Positions 44,044-53,366 of a DNA stretch of 64,000 nucleotides are shown one piece after another. The stretch spans positions 2,151,988 to 2,215,987 of the forward strand of contig NZ_CP011272.1 in NCBI RefSeq assembly GCF_001610875.1. The letters run 5' to 3'. How positions within the stretch are numbered: position 1 is the stretch's first letter; every line of letters begins with the position of its first letter. This stretch comes from Pirellula sp. SH-Sr6A. Its GTDB lineage: Bacteria > Planctomycetota > Planctomycetia > Pirellulales > Pirellulaceae. The notes under the pieces were generated by a model. The model was given only the letters and a program-made list of their open reading frames with translations. It did not search any database and was not told where the DNA came from. A program made the position numbers and the translations under genes.

Positions 44044-44994
44044 ATGAACCGATCCGTTATTGCCGTGGTATTAGCCACCCTCGTTGCAATTGCCCTCCTG
44101 CTCCCTTCGATGTCTGTGGCAGAGGACAACGTGACCGCGGCACCTCGCAAATATTTGATTATTCATACGGACGATGCTGGAATGTCGCACTCGGTCAATG
44201 TCGCGACCCAGGAGGCATTGCGAAAGGGAATCGTTACTTCCGCGAGTATTATGGTGCCTTGCCCATGGTTCAAAGAATTCGCGTTTTTTGCCAAAGCCAA
44301 TCCTCAATTCGATTACGGGATTCACTTGACCCTAACCTCGGAGTGGGAGAATTATCGTTGGGGTCCCGTGTCCCCTCGAGACCAAGTGGCTAGTTTGACC
44401 GACTCCGAAGGGTATCTTTGGGACAATACAACCGAGGTCGCTCAACATGTGAAGGCAGACGAAGTCAGGATCGAACTAAAAGCGCAGATCGAGAGGGCCA
44501 AAGCTTTTGGAGTTCCGATCAGCCATTTGGATACACATATGGGTGCGTTGGTGACTCGCGATGATTTGGTCAAGGTGTATGTCGAACTGGGCGCCGAATA
44601 CAACTTGCCCGTGCTATTCTTCAGAACCTTGACACCTGAGATTCGCAAGGCGTATCCGCCCATCGCGTCGCAGTTCGAATCTTCGGTGTCACTACTCAAC
44701 TCTCGCAAATTGCCGTTGCTGGACGCATTGCTCCAATTCTACGGAGGAGAAATTCCCGAGATGCGAGAGAAAACTTACTTCGACGCATTGCGAGAGTTGC
44801 CAGAGGGAGTGACCCAACTGATCATCCACTGCGGGAGAGAGAACGAAGAATTGCGAGCGATTACCGATAGCAGTCGCAGACGCGATCAAGATCGCGAGAT
44901 TTTCACTCGCGACTCCACCAAAGCTTGGTTGGAGGAGCAAGGCATCGAACTGATCGATTGGAAGAAATTTCACCAGATGGAACGGGATCGGTGA
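44044..44994 (+). CDS. Exported ChbG/HpnK-family (YdjC-like) deacetylase
   Basis: A 316-residue carbohydrate deacetylase family protein. The metal-binding motifs are LIIHTDDAGMS, YGIHLTLTSEW and SHLDTHMGAL, all intact. ATG 44044 gives a clean signal peptide (SVIAVVLATLVAIALLLPSMSVA), so it acts outside the cytoplasm; the frame start at 44008 would spoil it. ChbG removes an acetyl group from diacetylchitobiose, and HpnK relatives act on hopanoids, so a chitooligosaccharide or glycan substrate is likely but not certain. Confidence 0.88.
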   Translation: MNRSVIAVVLATLVAIALLLPSMSVAEDNVTAAPRKYLIIHTDDAGMSHSVNVATQEALRKGIVTSASIMVPCPWFKEFAFFAKANPQFDYGIHLTLTSEWENYRWGPVSPRDQVASLTDSEGYLWDNTTEVAQHVKADEVRIELKAQIERAKAFGVPISHLDTHMGALVTRDDLVKVYVELGAEYNLPVLFFRTLTPEIRKAYPPIASQFESSVSLLNSRKLPLLDALLQFYGGEIPEMREKTYFDALRELPEGVTQLIIHCGRENEELRAITDSSRRRDQDREIFTRDSTKAWLEEQGIELIDWKKFHQMERDR

Positions 44995-44997
44995 TCC

Positions 44998-45654
44998 CTA
45001 TCGTTTGCGGAGGATTATTCTTCTGCCATCGATTTCGGCTGGGAAAAAGCCGAATTGGTTCGCAATCCACTGCATGGTGACGATGCCATAGTAGAAGACG
45101 TGTGTCGGATCGTTTTTAAAGCGCCATTTGGCGAAGTCGATTCCGTCATGGCAGAGCTCCGTCATGCAATACAATGTGCCGCGAGTTTTTAGCAAGTTTG
45201 CGAGGCGTGCGAATTCTTCCAAGGGGTAACGGAAGTGCTCGATCACTTCGGTGCAAATGATGTACTCGTACCGCTCGCTCAATGGAGATGGATCGGGATG
45301 AAAAAAAGGGTCGAAAAGGTGGGTTTGGTAATTCGATTCCGCCAGCATGCGACTGATCACAGGGCCAGGGCCTGCACCGTAGTCCAATCCGAGCGAACAA
45401 GAAGTTTGTTCTGAAAGAATGGCTTCGACGACGGGAGCGACAAAGGCTCGATAGCGAGGATCGAACACATCGTTGTTGTGCGTGAGGTAGTGTGCCTTTT
45501 CGTCTGCAGGATCCAACCACCAGGATGACGGAACAAAGATCCCTCGGCAGAGCGTGCATCGAAAATACGGGATAGCTCGTTGGCTGGTGAAGAACCACTC
45601 TGCTTTCGCTTTACAAAGGGGGCATGTCGACTTTTCGAGCGAATTCGTCGCCAT
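44998..45654 (-). CDS. Class I SAM methyltransferase with N-terminal zinc ribbon
   Basis: A 218-residue protein. Two CxxC pairs (CPLC at residues 11-14 and CTLC near 33-36) form a small zinc ribbon, followed by a methyltransferase domain with LGLDYGAGPGPV and the motif YIICTEVIEHFRYPLEEF. Such proteins often act on surface glycans or small molecules. No target is deducible. It ends 4 bp from the convergent deacetylase gene. Confidence 0.85.
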   Translation of the reverse strand: MATNSLEKSTCPLCKAKAEWFFTSQRAIPYFRCTLCRGIFVPSSWWLDPADEKAHYLTHNNDVFDPRYRAFVAPVVEAILSEQTSCSLGLDYGAGPGPVISRMLAESNYQTHLFDPFFHPDPSPLSERYEYIICTEVIEHFRYPLEEFARLANLLKTRGTLYCMTELCHDGIDFAKWRFKNDPTHVFYYGIVTMQWIANQFGFFPAEIDGRRIILRKR

Positions 45655-45719
45655 GGGATAGCAAACCAGGAGGCCGTGAAAAACGGTAGTTTAGCAAAGA
45701 GATCTCAGGAAGAGCTAGG

Positions 45720-45736
45720 ACACCCACCTCGGGTGT
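45720..45736. promoter_or_regulatory. Short inverted repeat in the divergent methyltransferase/esterase gap
   Basis: ACACCC (45720-45725) and GGGTGT (45731-45736) pair around ACCTC. It may be an operator or a small hairpin; no T-run follows on either strand, so it is not a simple terminator. Confidence 0.3.
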
Positions 45737-45838
45737 ATTCTCGCAAAAACGGAGGGTGAGAAGGTTGAACGCCAGTTTTGATAGAATGACGAACTGGTCG
45801 TATTCAAACTTGAACACTCTCCGGACAAGGGTAATGAG

Positions 45839-46717
45839 ATGCGTAACAGGCTACGTCGATGGGCAATCCTTTTTTGTGTTGGGTTCCTGCCGGCACCCTC
45901 GTTGGCCGCAGACGACACAGCAAACGAACCATCTAAGGGGGTGAAGGCCGATGTGGTCTATGGTCACAAAGACGGCATGGCCCTCACACTGGATGTCTTC
46001 GAACCGAAAGGGGACGCTAATGGAGCTGGATTGATGTTCATGGTGAGTGGCGGATGGGTATCGACGTGGAATCCTCCCGATCGCATGTTGCCGCTTATCC
46101 AGCCATTGCTGGAACGAGGATACAAAGTGATTGCCGTTCGACATGGCAGCAGCCCTCGGTACGTCATCCCAGAAATTGTTTCAGACGTTCGACTAGCGCA
46201 CGCATTTGTTCACGACCACGCGAAGGAATGGAACATCGATCCCGACAAGATCGGCGTATTTGGATTCAGCGCTGGGGGGCACCTATCGCTCGTACTAGGA
46301 ACGACATCGAATAGCAATGCGGATCGTGAAGCAGGTCGAAAGGCTCGCATCGCCGCTGTGGCTGCTGTCTTTCCTCCTACGGATTTACGTCCTTACATGG
46401 CTTTGGATAATCCCTTGCGAGAGCGATTCCCGGCCCTCAAATTCTCCTTGGACAAAGGTCCAGATTATTCGCCACTCCTGCAGGTAAGTCCTGATGATGC
46501 TCCATCGGTATTGATTCACGGAGACAAGGACGAATTGGTCCCCATTTGGCACAGCGAGAAAATGAAGACGGCGTTCGAAGAGGTAAAGGTTCCGGTCGAG
46601 CTGCTCGTCATTCAAGGCGCAGCACATGGATTCGATGCCGACGGAAACAAGCGGATGTTCGAAGCGATGACGAACTGGTTCGACCAGCAACTATTAGGCA
46701 AGAAAGCGTCCAAATAA
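45839..46717 (+). CDS. Exported alpha/beta-hydrolase (esterase)
   Basis: A 292-residue hydrolase with a signal peptide (LRRWAILFCVGFLPAPSLAA). The nucleophile Ser is in GVFGFSAGGH, the Asp in HGDKDELVP and the His in GAAHGFD, giving a complete triad. MVSGGWVS provides the oxyanion-hole region. The fold is that of BD-FAE/acetyl-esterase-like enzymes common in planctomycetes, so an ester on a polysaccharide is a likely substrate. It is convergent with the beta-lactamase-like gene. Confidence 0.87.
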   Translation: MRNRLRRWAILFCVGFLPAPSLAADDTANEPSKGVKADVVYGHKDGMALTLDVFEPKGDANGAGLMFMVSGGWVSTWNPPDRMLPLIQPLLERGYKVIAVRHGSSPRYVIPEIVSDVRLAHAFVHDHAKEWNIDPDKIGVFGFSAGGHLSLVLGTTSNSNADREAGRKARIAAVAAVFPPTDLRPYMALDNPLRERFPALKFSLDKGPDYSPLLQVSPDDAPSVLIHGDKDELVPIWHSEKMKTAFEEVKVPVELLVIQGAAHGFDADGNKRMFEAMTNWFDQQLLGKKASK

Positions 46718-46773
46718 ATCATGGACGAAATGGTGCGTTGGACGCGAATAGACTCGTAAATGCGATCCGCCAT

Positions 46774-47952
46774 TTAGCGTTCGTTAGCGAGGAGGCCCTC
46801 TTCTCGCAGAACCAGTTGTAGTGCGCGGTCGCACACGGGCGAGGCTTCCAATCCTACGTTGGCTGCTGCGAAGACACCCATCCCGCGGTCTGGTGCCAAG
46901 AATACGACGCAGTACCACATCGTATTCGAACCGTTATGGGTTAGGATCTGACCGTTTGCCCAGTCCCGTTTCCCCGTGTGCCATCCACCCGCATATTCCG
47001 TTTCCTTTTGGCTTTGGTGCAATCGGTTCCAGTTCTCCTTTCCGATTGGAAGCGGGAAGTTTGCATCGTCCGGGGACTGGAGATGGATTCGCAGATATTT
47101 GCACCAATCTTCCATTGTTGCATGCGCTGTCCCAGCCGGTCCGAGCACAGCAGGATTATCCTGTTCGACAGGGACCCATCCCTTGCCATCGTCGGTTCGA
47201 ACATGCCCCCAGCTGACGGGATAATCTTTTCGTTGCACCGGAGAACCGAATCCCGCTGATTCTATCCCGAGGGGAGAGAAAAGTTTTTCTTGGACGATTT
47301 CTTCCCAAGGCTTCTTTTCGATTTGTTCGATGGCATGTCCTAACAACATATATCCCAGATTGGAGTACTCGAACTTCCCATGCTTTTTCTCCTCCCATGG
47401 ACGGGTGGTCACCCAGGTAGCGATTTCGTGCCTCGCCTTCACGAGGTCCTTCGCCTGCGCCCAATTCCCCCACGGAGCATTGGCAGGAAGACCGGCGGTA
47501 TGTTCCATAAGATCATCCAGCGTCACGTTGCCCCACGAAGTGGTTTGAAAGCCTGGGATGTCGGGAAAGAGGGATTGGAGCGAGCTATCCCATCGCAGCT
47601 TTCCTTGTTCGACATAGATAGCTACTAAGGTAGCCGTCATACTCTTCGTGCATGAACCCAGGTGCAACAAACTGTTCTTCTCGAGAGGGGCTGAATCCCC
47701 TTCCTTCGCGATACCACAAACACCGATCGACATTCCCCCTTGCTTCGTCAGTTTGCCGCAAACCATACCGGGGAACTCAAACTGGCTGCGAATGCGTTCT
47801 AACTTCTCCGAGAGATCGAGAGATCGCGTTTCGGAGGAGTCTTTCAATTCGGGAGGTTGGGGAATGCAGAGTGAGAACACACGCGTCATTGCGATGGGCT
47901 GACTCACGCATAGCATGCCAAGAAGGCATCGGTAAAGAAAAGAGCGACGCAT
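46774..47952 (-). CDS. Serine hydrolase, class C beta-lactamase family
   Basis: A 392-residue penicillin-binding-protein-type hydrolase. The SxxK motif is S100-C-T-K103, the YxN motif is in EYSNLGYMLLG, and the third motif is HNG (in ILTHNGSN) where KTG is found in beta-lactamases. A hydrophobic N-terminus suggests export. Family members include esterases and D-amino peptidases; antibiotic resistance should not be assumed. Confidence 0.88.
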   Translation of the reverse strand: MRRSFLYRCLLGMLCVSQPIAMTRVFSLCIPQPPELKDSSETRSLDLSEKLERIRSQFEFPGMVCGKLTKQGGMSIGVCGIAKEGDSAPLEKNSLLHLGSCTKSMTATLVAIYVEQGKLRWDSSLQSLFPDIPGFQTTSWGNVTLDDLMEHTAGLPANAPWGNWAQAKDLVKARHEIATWVTTRPWEEKKHGKFEYSNLGYMLLGHAIEQIEKKPWEEIVQEKLFSPLGIESAGFGSPVQRKDYPVSWGHVRTDDGKGWVPVEQDNPAVLGPAGTAHATMEDWCKYLRIHLQSPDDANFPLPIGKENWNRLHQSQKETEYAGGWHTGKRDWANGQILTHNGSNTMWYCVVFLAPDRGMGVFAAANVGLEASPVCDRALQLVLREEGLLANER

Positions 47953-47989
47953 GGGACACCTTGGTGGAGAGTTGGCTCTAGGAACAGGA

Positions 47990-49048
47990 CTAGAGGATCA
48001 GCATGCAATCCCCATAGGAATAAAACCGATAGCGATTTTCGATCGCTTTTCGGTAGGCTTCTTGGATCAATTCGCGACCTGCGAAGGTGCTGACGAGGAC
48101 AATCAAGCTGCTTTTGGGGAGGTGAAAATTCGTCAGCAAACCATCCACCCCACGAAAAGCGTGACCAGGTTGGATGAAAATGTCTGTCGATCCACTCCAG
48201 GGGATCAAGGTTCCGTTTCCGTGGGAGGCAGCGGTCTCCAGCGTGCGTACCGAGGTTGTCCCAATTGCGATGATTCGACCTCCTTCTGCCCGCGCGCTTT
48301 GGAGACGCTTCACGACCGGTTCGGATATTTGGGCAAATTCACTGTGCATTTTATGGTCGGCCAATCGGGTCGTTTGAATGGGCCGAAACGTTCCCAATCC
48401 AACGTGCAGGGTGACGGCGACCAGCGCCACACCCGACGCTCGCACTTTGCCGATTAGTTCCTGCGTCAGATGCAAACCAGCGGTCGGGGCTGCGACCGAT
48501 CCGGGGGAGCGCGCGTACACGGTTTGATAACGTTCCCGATCGGCGGAGGTCATTTGCCCGTCGCGGATATAGGGGGGGAGCGGGACACGTCCACACTCCT
48601 CTAGCAACTCGAGCCAAGGACGGTTGGGGGAGGGGGTAAAGAGAAAGTTCCCTTGATCGGTTCTCGATGCGAGGACCAGACGCTGGTTTTCTCGCCCCTC
48701 TGGATCGCGAAGCACGATCGACTCACCGGGATTTAGGAAACCTCGTGTGCTGGAAAGAAGCTCTGCGACCCCATTTTCTTCTCGCAGAAATAGCCCCTCC
48801 CACCGTCCGCCGGTCTTCTCGCGATACCCGACCAATCGAGCAGGAATGACCTTGGAATCGTTGACGACCATCACATCCCCGGCGCGAAGGACGGAGGGGA
48901 GATCTCGGATGGATGCGTGTTCGATTCGTCCCGAAGCGCGATCCACCAACATCATGCGAGAATCGGTTCGTTGAGCCGGCGGATCTTGAGCGATGAGTTC
49001 TCGCGGCAAGTCGAAATCGTAAAGATCTAGTTCGTTCGGTTCTTGCAC
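47990..49048 (-). CDS. queA: tRNA preQ1(34) S-adenosylmethionine ribosyltransferase-isomerase
   Basis: A 352-residue enzyme that transfers and rearranges the ribosyl group of SAM onto preQ1 at the wobble base of tRNA, forming epoxyqueuosine. Motifs match the family throughout: YDFDLPRELIAQDP, RDLPSVLRAGDVMVVNDSKVIPARL, SVAAPTAGLHL, HVGLGTFRPI and NFHLPKSSLIVLVSTFAG. The start is GTG 49048 without a clear Shine-Dalgarno site. The window has no tgt or queG gene. Confidence 0.96.
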   Translation of the reverse strand: MQEPNELDLYDFDLPRELIAQDPPAQRTDSRMMLVDRASGRIEHASIRDLPSVLRAGDVMVVNDSKVIPARLVGYREKTGGRWEGLFLREENGVAELLSSTRGFLNPGESIVLRDPEGRENQRLVLASRTDQGNFLFTPSPNRPWLELLEECGRVPLPPYIRDGQMTSADRERYQTVYARSPGSVAAPTAGLHLTQELIGKVRASGVALVAVTLHVGLGTFRPIQTTRLADHKMHSEFAQISEPVVKRLQSARAEGGRIIAIGTTSVRTLETAASHGNGTLIPWSGSTDIFIQPGHAFRGVDGLLTNFHLPKSSLIVLVSTFAGRELIQEAYRKAIENRYRFYSYGDCMLIL

Positions 49049-49159
49049 GATCGAGCGGTCCGGAAATCCTGTGGATCGATGAAATGCGTCACAAAGCGGT
49101 GACGCGATTGTATCTCATCGATCTTTCCGATCGAAGGGGAAATCGCTCGACGTTCGTTC

Positions 49160-51367
49160 TCACTCCGGCTTGAAGACCACCAAACCGAGGGGTGGAATCT
49201 TTAGCTGAATCGAAGCAGGACGACCGTGATGCGGAATGTGAGCATCGGCGTGGACACCCGGGTAATTTCCGACATTCGATCCCGCATAGTGCGCGGAGTC
49301 GCTGTTGAAGATTTCGCGATAGTATCCACCTTTGGGAACACCCATTCGATAATCACGGACAACCGGAGTGAAGTTGCAAGCGACCAAAACGAAGTCGTTT
49401 GGATCCTTAGCTTTGCGTGTGTATCCAAGCACGCTTTCTTCACCGTTCATGCAGTCGACCCATTCGAATCCATCTTCGGTAAAGTCCAATTCGTGCAATG
49501 CGGGTTCTCGACGTATCAGTTGGTTCAGATCTCCAACCATCTTTTGCATTCCGCGATGCGTGTCCCACTGCAACAGATCCCACTGGATCTCTGCGTCGTA
49601 GTTCCATTCATGCCATTGTGCGAACTCGCTTCCCATGAAGAGCAATTTCTTGCCTGGGTGCGTCCACATATAGCTATAGAGCAAACGAAGGTTTGCAAAT
49701 TTTTGCCAAAGATCCCCTGCCATTTGCGCGATCAACGCGCCTTTACCGTGAACGACTTCGTCGTGCGATAACGGGAGTGTGAAATTCTCCGTGAAGGCAT
49801 AGATCAAGCTGAACGTCAGTTCGTTGTGATGAAACTTTCGATGGACGGGATCTTGCCGCATGTATCGCAGCGTATCATTCATCCAGCCCATGTTCCATTT
49901 GAGGGAAAAGCCCAAGCCTCCCGAGTCCGTGGGGCGACTGACTCCGGGCCATGCAGTCGATTCCTCGGCGATGGTGAGCACGCCGGGATACTGAGTGTGC
50001 GACTGAACATTGAATTCACGCAAAAGCTGGATGGCTTCTAGGTTCTCTCGACCGCCGTATTGATTCGGCACCCACTCCCCTTGTTTACGGGAGTAATCGA
50101 GATAGAGCATGGAAGCAACAGCATCGACGCGAAGTCCGTCGATATGGTACTTGTCGAGCCAGAAGAGCGCATTGGAGATCAAGAAATTCTTCACTTCGTT
50201 TCGACCGAAATTGAAGATCATCGTCCCCCAATCGGGATGCTCCCCTTGCCGTGGATCTTCGTGCTCGTAGAGAGCCGAACCATCGAATCGACGAAGCCCG
50301 TGACCATCCTTGGGGAAGTGAGCGGGAACCCAATCGATGATCACGCCTATGTTGTTACGGTGACAATAATTGACGAAGTACATAAAGTCTTCGGGCGACC
50401 CGTAACGGCTAGTCGCTGCAAAGTAGCCAACGGTTTGGTATCCCCAGGAACCGGTGAAGGGGTGTTCGGAGATTGGCATCAACTCGACGTGAGTAAATCC
50501 CATTTCCTGGCAGTAGTGCACCAGTTGATGGGCGATTTCACGATAGTTCATCCAACCATGGATCCCTTTTTCGCATTTGCGCCACGAACCCAAGTGGACT
50601 TCGTAGACCGACATCGGTTTGTCGAGTTGATTTTCGTTTCGGCGGCTTTCCATCCAAGCGGTATCGCTCCACTCGTATTTATCGAGCGAGCATACGATGG
50701 ATGCAGTGCGCGGTGGGAGTTCGGCTGCGACGCCGTACGGATCGGTCTTGTCGACGACTTCTCCGTGTTCGGTGCGAACGCGGAACTTGTATTTTTGGCC
50801 TTCGCCAATATTCGGAACAAACAGTTCCCAGATGCCGCTCGGGACTTGCTTTTGCATCGCATGAGAGCGGCCGTCCCAGTGATTAAAATCCCCGACGACT
50901 TGGACGCTTTGGGCGTTGGGGGCCCAGACGGCGAAGTTCACGCCGATTTGTCCATCCACCGTTCGGATATGGGAGCCGAGTCGTTCGTAGATTTTCCAAT
51001 GCTGACCTGCATTGAATAGATAGCGATCAAAGTCAGAGAGATAGCTCGGTACTGAGTATGGGTCCGTCATTTCGATTGTATTCCCGTTGCGGTTCGCGAG
51101 TCGGATTCGGTAGTTCGAGGATCGTTCTTCTTGTTGCGGAATCAGCCCTTCGTAAAGGCCCGAGGGGTGGATCTTTCTCATCGGCCGGATCGCCTCATTG
51201 GACCGGTCCACCAACCACGCTTGCTCAGATCCTGGGAAATAGCCTCTTACCGCCAATGCATCGCGACCGTCCACATGCACTCGGTGTGGTCCTAAAACGC
51301 TGCGGGGGTCCGAAGCGTTTCCGTCGATGATGTTGGAGAGGGAATTAAAAGGAATCAGGGTTTGCAC
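49160..51367 (-). CDS. glgB: 1,4-alpha-glucan branching enzyme
   Basis: A 735-residue GH13 glycogen branching enzyme with an N-terminal CBM48 region ([20 protein letters not shown]). The catalytic Asp is in [12 protein letters not shown], the Glu in [12 protein letters not shown], and the transition-state Asp in [15 protein letters not shown] 51367 was chosen because GGAGA stands just before it and the length matches the family; the frame extends to a TTG at 51436 with no ribosome-binding site. The RNase H-fold gene ends 65 bp upstream. No glgA or glgC is nearby. Confidence 0.94.
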   Translation of the reverse strand: MQTLIPFNSLSNIIDGNASDPRSVLGPHRVHVDGRDALAVRGYFPGSEQAWLVDRSNEAIRPMRKIHPSGLYEGLIPQQEERSSNYRIRLANRNGNTIEMTDPYSVPSYLSDFDRYLFNAGQHWKIYERLGSHIRTVDGQIGVNFAVWAPNAQSVQVVGDFNHWDGRSHAMQKQVPSGIWELFVPNIGEGQKYKFRVRTEHGEVVDKTDPYGVAAELPPRTASIVCSLDKYEWSDTAWMESRRNENQLDKPMSVYEVHLGSWRKCEKGIHGWMNYREIAHQLVHYCQEMGFTHVELMPISEHPFTGSWGYQTVGYFAATSRYGSPEDFMYFVNYCHRNNIGVIIDWVPAHFPKDGHGLRRFDGSALYEHEDPRQGEHPDWGTMIFNFGRNEVKNFLISNALFWLDKYHIDGLRVDAVASMLYLDYSRKQGEWVPNQYGGRENLEAIQLLREFNVQSHTQYPGVLTIAEESTAWPGVSRPTDSGGLGFSLKWNMGWMNDTLRYMRQDPVHRKFHHNELTFSLIYAFTENFTLPLSHDEVVHGKGALIAQMAGDLWQKFANLRLLYSYMWTHPGKKLLFMGSEFAQWHEWNYDAEIQWDLLQWDTHRGMQKMVGDLNQLIRREPALHELDFTEDGFEWVDCMNGEESVLGYTRKAKDPNDFVLVACNFTPVVRDYRMGVPKGGYYREIFNSDSAHYAGSNVGNYPGVHADAHIPHHGRPASIQLKIPPLGLVVFKPE

Positions 51368-51432
51368 GATTTCTCCGATTGTTATATCCAATGGCGAGTG
51401 AAAGGAGTATGGGCAAGGAACCTCGAAACGGT

Positions 51433-52293
51433 TCAACGGTAGCGTCGAGGCTTCGGGTCAAGCAGCAGCATGCAGCGAAGGTAGGATTCGATTCCTTCGT
51501 CCAGACGGAGAATGGAATCCCAAACGATTCGCATGGATCTTTTTGCCAGAGACCAGCAGATTGCGAGAGGAAAGAACAGCATGGCCCGCAGCGTTCGCTT
51601 GTGGGTGATTTCGGTAGCCGCCGGTAAAACATGCGGTTTGGGTAAACGAATACAGGTGGTTTGCGACCTGTCGCAGTGGACTGTTCCCGTCGTAGCGACT
51701 GTAGCAACGATGGGTTGTGCCAGGTCGGTGTAGATTCGAGTCGAATGAACGGTTGAGACAGCGGGCTGCGTAGTTACGGCAGCGTGATGCGTAGCCGAGA
51801 CCGAGGACTGCGCGGTTGACGCGGCTATCGGTGCTGCTTCCTTGGCCAGAGCTTCGTTCGGCTTGGCCAACCAGCGGCATTGCACTTGATGGTACCCCAA
51901 TGTGCGATCGATTCGCTTCCAAAGATCCGCGTTTCGGATCGGTTGGACCGAGCCAAAGTGTTCCCAAGAGAAGTTGTTTTCGCGCCATTCCGTCAGGCCG
52001 TAACGAAGTCCTCGAAACACATAACGACTCCCGGTCATCAGCGTCACGCGACTTGGTTGCTCCAGGGCTTCGAGGCCCCTCAACACGGCGACCAATGCGG
52101 CGCGATCGGGAGGACACCCCGCCTCTTTGTCTGTCGCTTCAAACTTCTCCCCCGTCGCGACATTTTCTAATTCGAACCTCCATTGGCTGACACCGTTTCC
52201 ACTTCGCGTGCGATGGCTTCCTGCCATCGCTGGATCTGTGACAAGGTGCTGACCTTCACAGATTAAGTGGAAATGAGGTTTCGGAGGATTCAT
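51433..52293 (-). CDS. RNase H-fold protein lacking catalytic residues, with C-terminal extension
   Basis: A 286-residue protein aligned by eye to ribonuclease HI across about 145 residues: [45 protein letters not shown] and [10 protein letters not shown]. Comparison with E. coli RNase HI gives D10 as Glu13, E48 as Ala66, D70 as Gly88, and D134 as Ala, so all four metal ligands are changed. The remaining 140 residues are Ala/Thr/Ser-rich and then Leu/Arg-rich with a short hydrophobic part ([14 protein letters not shown]). It cannot be a normal nuclease; binding of RNA/DNA hybrids or glycan-linked roles are guesses. ATG 52293 was preferred to TTG 52308. Confidence 0.75.
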   Translation of the reverse strand: MNPPKPHFHLICEGQHLVTDPAMAGSHRTRSGNGVSQWRFELENVATGEKFEATDKEAGCPPDRAALVAVLRGLEALEQPSRVTLMTGSRYVFRGLRYGLTEWRENNFSWEHFGSVQPIRNADLWKRIDRTLGYHQVQCRWLAKPNEALAKEAAPIAASTAQSSVSATHHAAVTTQPAVSTVHSTRIYTDLAQPIVATVATTGTVHCDRSQTTCIRLPKPHVLPAATEITHKRTLRAMLFFPLAICWSLAKRSMRIVWDSILRLDEGIESYLRCMLLLDPKPRRYR

Positions 52294-52467
52294 GATGAGT
52301 TGATCCAAAGTACCGATTATCGAAGCTGCTTAAGAGTGCCCGATGATCGCGACGATGCGGATCAGCTTGAAAGAATTTGACTGGGAATCTTCGTACAATG
52401 GACATGATGCGTCGAGCGTGAGGTTTTTAACGACTGACACGGCGAAGAAAGATTTCAAGGAGTTTTT

Positions 52468-52965
52468 ATGATCGACTGGCCTGAGCTACCAGATAGCGGT
52501 GTTTACTTGAATTGGCCTTCGGAAGGGACCGATTGGATCCATCCCGATGATGTCGCCGTCGTCGAACATTGGATTCCCAGCGATAGGGTTTTTCACCGCA
52601 TCGGATTCGATGGGACCTACTATCAACTGCAATACGGTGATGCGGCGGTGCGCGTGAAACCCACGCTGTGGCTCAAGGTCAACGACGAAGGGTTTCGGAT
52701 CGGAGACCAAGTCGAAGTGAAGGGCATTGAGTTGGAGCGTGAACCTATCATCGCTCGTATCCTGGAGATCCGTTATGATGCCGCACTCGGTTCGATCTAC
52801 TATCTGCTCGAGCATCGCGAACTTCCGTTGGCTAGGCGTTACCGAGCGGAGGAAATGAATCTTCTCACCAGACGATCCGAGCTGCGTGAACCAACTCCCG
52901 AAACCGTGCTAGAGCCCCCGAAAAACTTAGATGCTGGCGAATGGAAACTCGAACCGCCCGCATAG
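52468..52965 (+). CDS. Conserved-looking hypothetical protein
   Basis: A 165-residue soluble, acidic protein (MIDWPELPDSGVYLNWP) with a beta-rich middle (GFRIGDQVEVKGIELEREPIIARILEIRYDAALGSIYYLLEHR), perhaps a small barrel. An AAGGAG site lies 7 bp before ATG 52468. It has no signal peptide and no recognised family. It starts a run of three plus-strand genes of unknown role. Confidence 0.75.
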   Translation: MIDWPELPDSGVYLNWPSEGTDWIHPDDVAVVEHWIPSDRVFHRIGFDGTYYQLQYGDAAVRVKPTLWLKVNDEGFRIGDQVEVKGIELEREPIIARILEIRYDAALGSIYYLLEHRELPLARRYRAEEMNLLTRRSELREPTPETVLEPPKNLDAGEWKLEPPA

Positions 52966-53087
52966 GTTGCCTCAGAAACATTTCGTTCCTCCATGAAAGC
53001 ACCCCCGATCGCTTCCCAAGCCTGTTGGGAAACGTTACAAGTGGGGAGTCGCTTGCGAACCTTCCTTCATCCCCATCTCGAATTGAC

Positions 53088-53366
53088 ATGATGAACCCAG
53101 CCACCTCTCCCTCACCTATCGGCAAAACTCTGATCATCCTCGCCGTTCTTCTTGCGGCGGCCGGCTCCGTCTATTTCGCCATGAATCCGGGCAAAGTGCC
53201 GCAACCGACAGCGAAACCCGCCAGCGCCACTCCGGGTGATTCCAAACCGGCGGAAGCGAAGCCATCAGATGCAAAGCCGGCGGAAGCCAAACCGGATGAG
53301 CCATCGAATCAACATTCTGACCAGCAATCGGAAGCGCCGGGCGCAAATCAGAGCCCTGCCAAGTGA
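53088..53366 (+). CDS. Small single-pass protein with KPAEAKPSD-type tail
   Basis: A 92-residue protein with one transmembrane segment (LIILAVLLAAAGSVYFA) and a low-complexity Pro/Ala/Lys/Asp tail with repeats KPAEAKP. ATG 53088 (or 53091) was chosen because earlier starts overlap the previous gene's end and lack the membrane segment at the N-terminus. Such tails often span the periplasm or wall. Its stop overlaps the next gene's GTG start. Confidence 0.65.
   Translation: MMNPATSPSPIGKTLIILAVLLAAAGSVYFAMNPGKVPQPTAKPASATPGDSKPAEAKPSDAKPAEAKPDEPSNQHSDQQSEAPGANQSPAK

Noticed and set aside
46774-47952. Reading the serine hydrolase as an antibiotic-resistance beta-lactamase
   Set aside because: The third motif is HNG and the gene looks chromosomal; the family is mostly esterases and peptidases.
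50060-51019. 319-residue open frame on the plus strand
   Set aside because: It is the antisense shadow of glgB, which has complete GH13 motifs.
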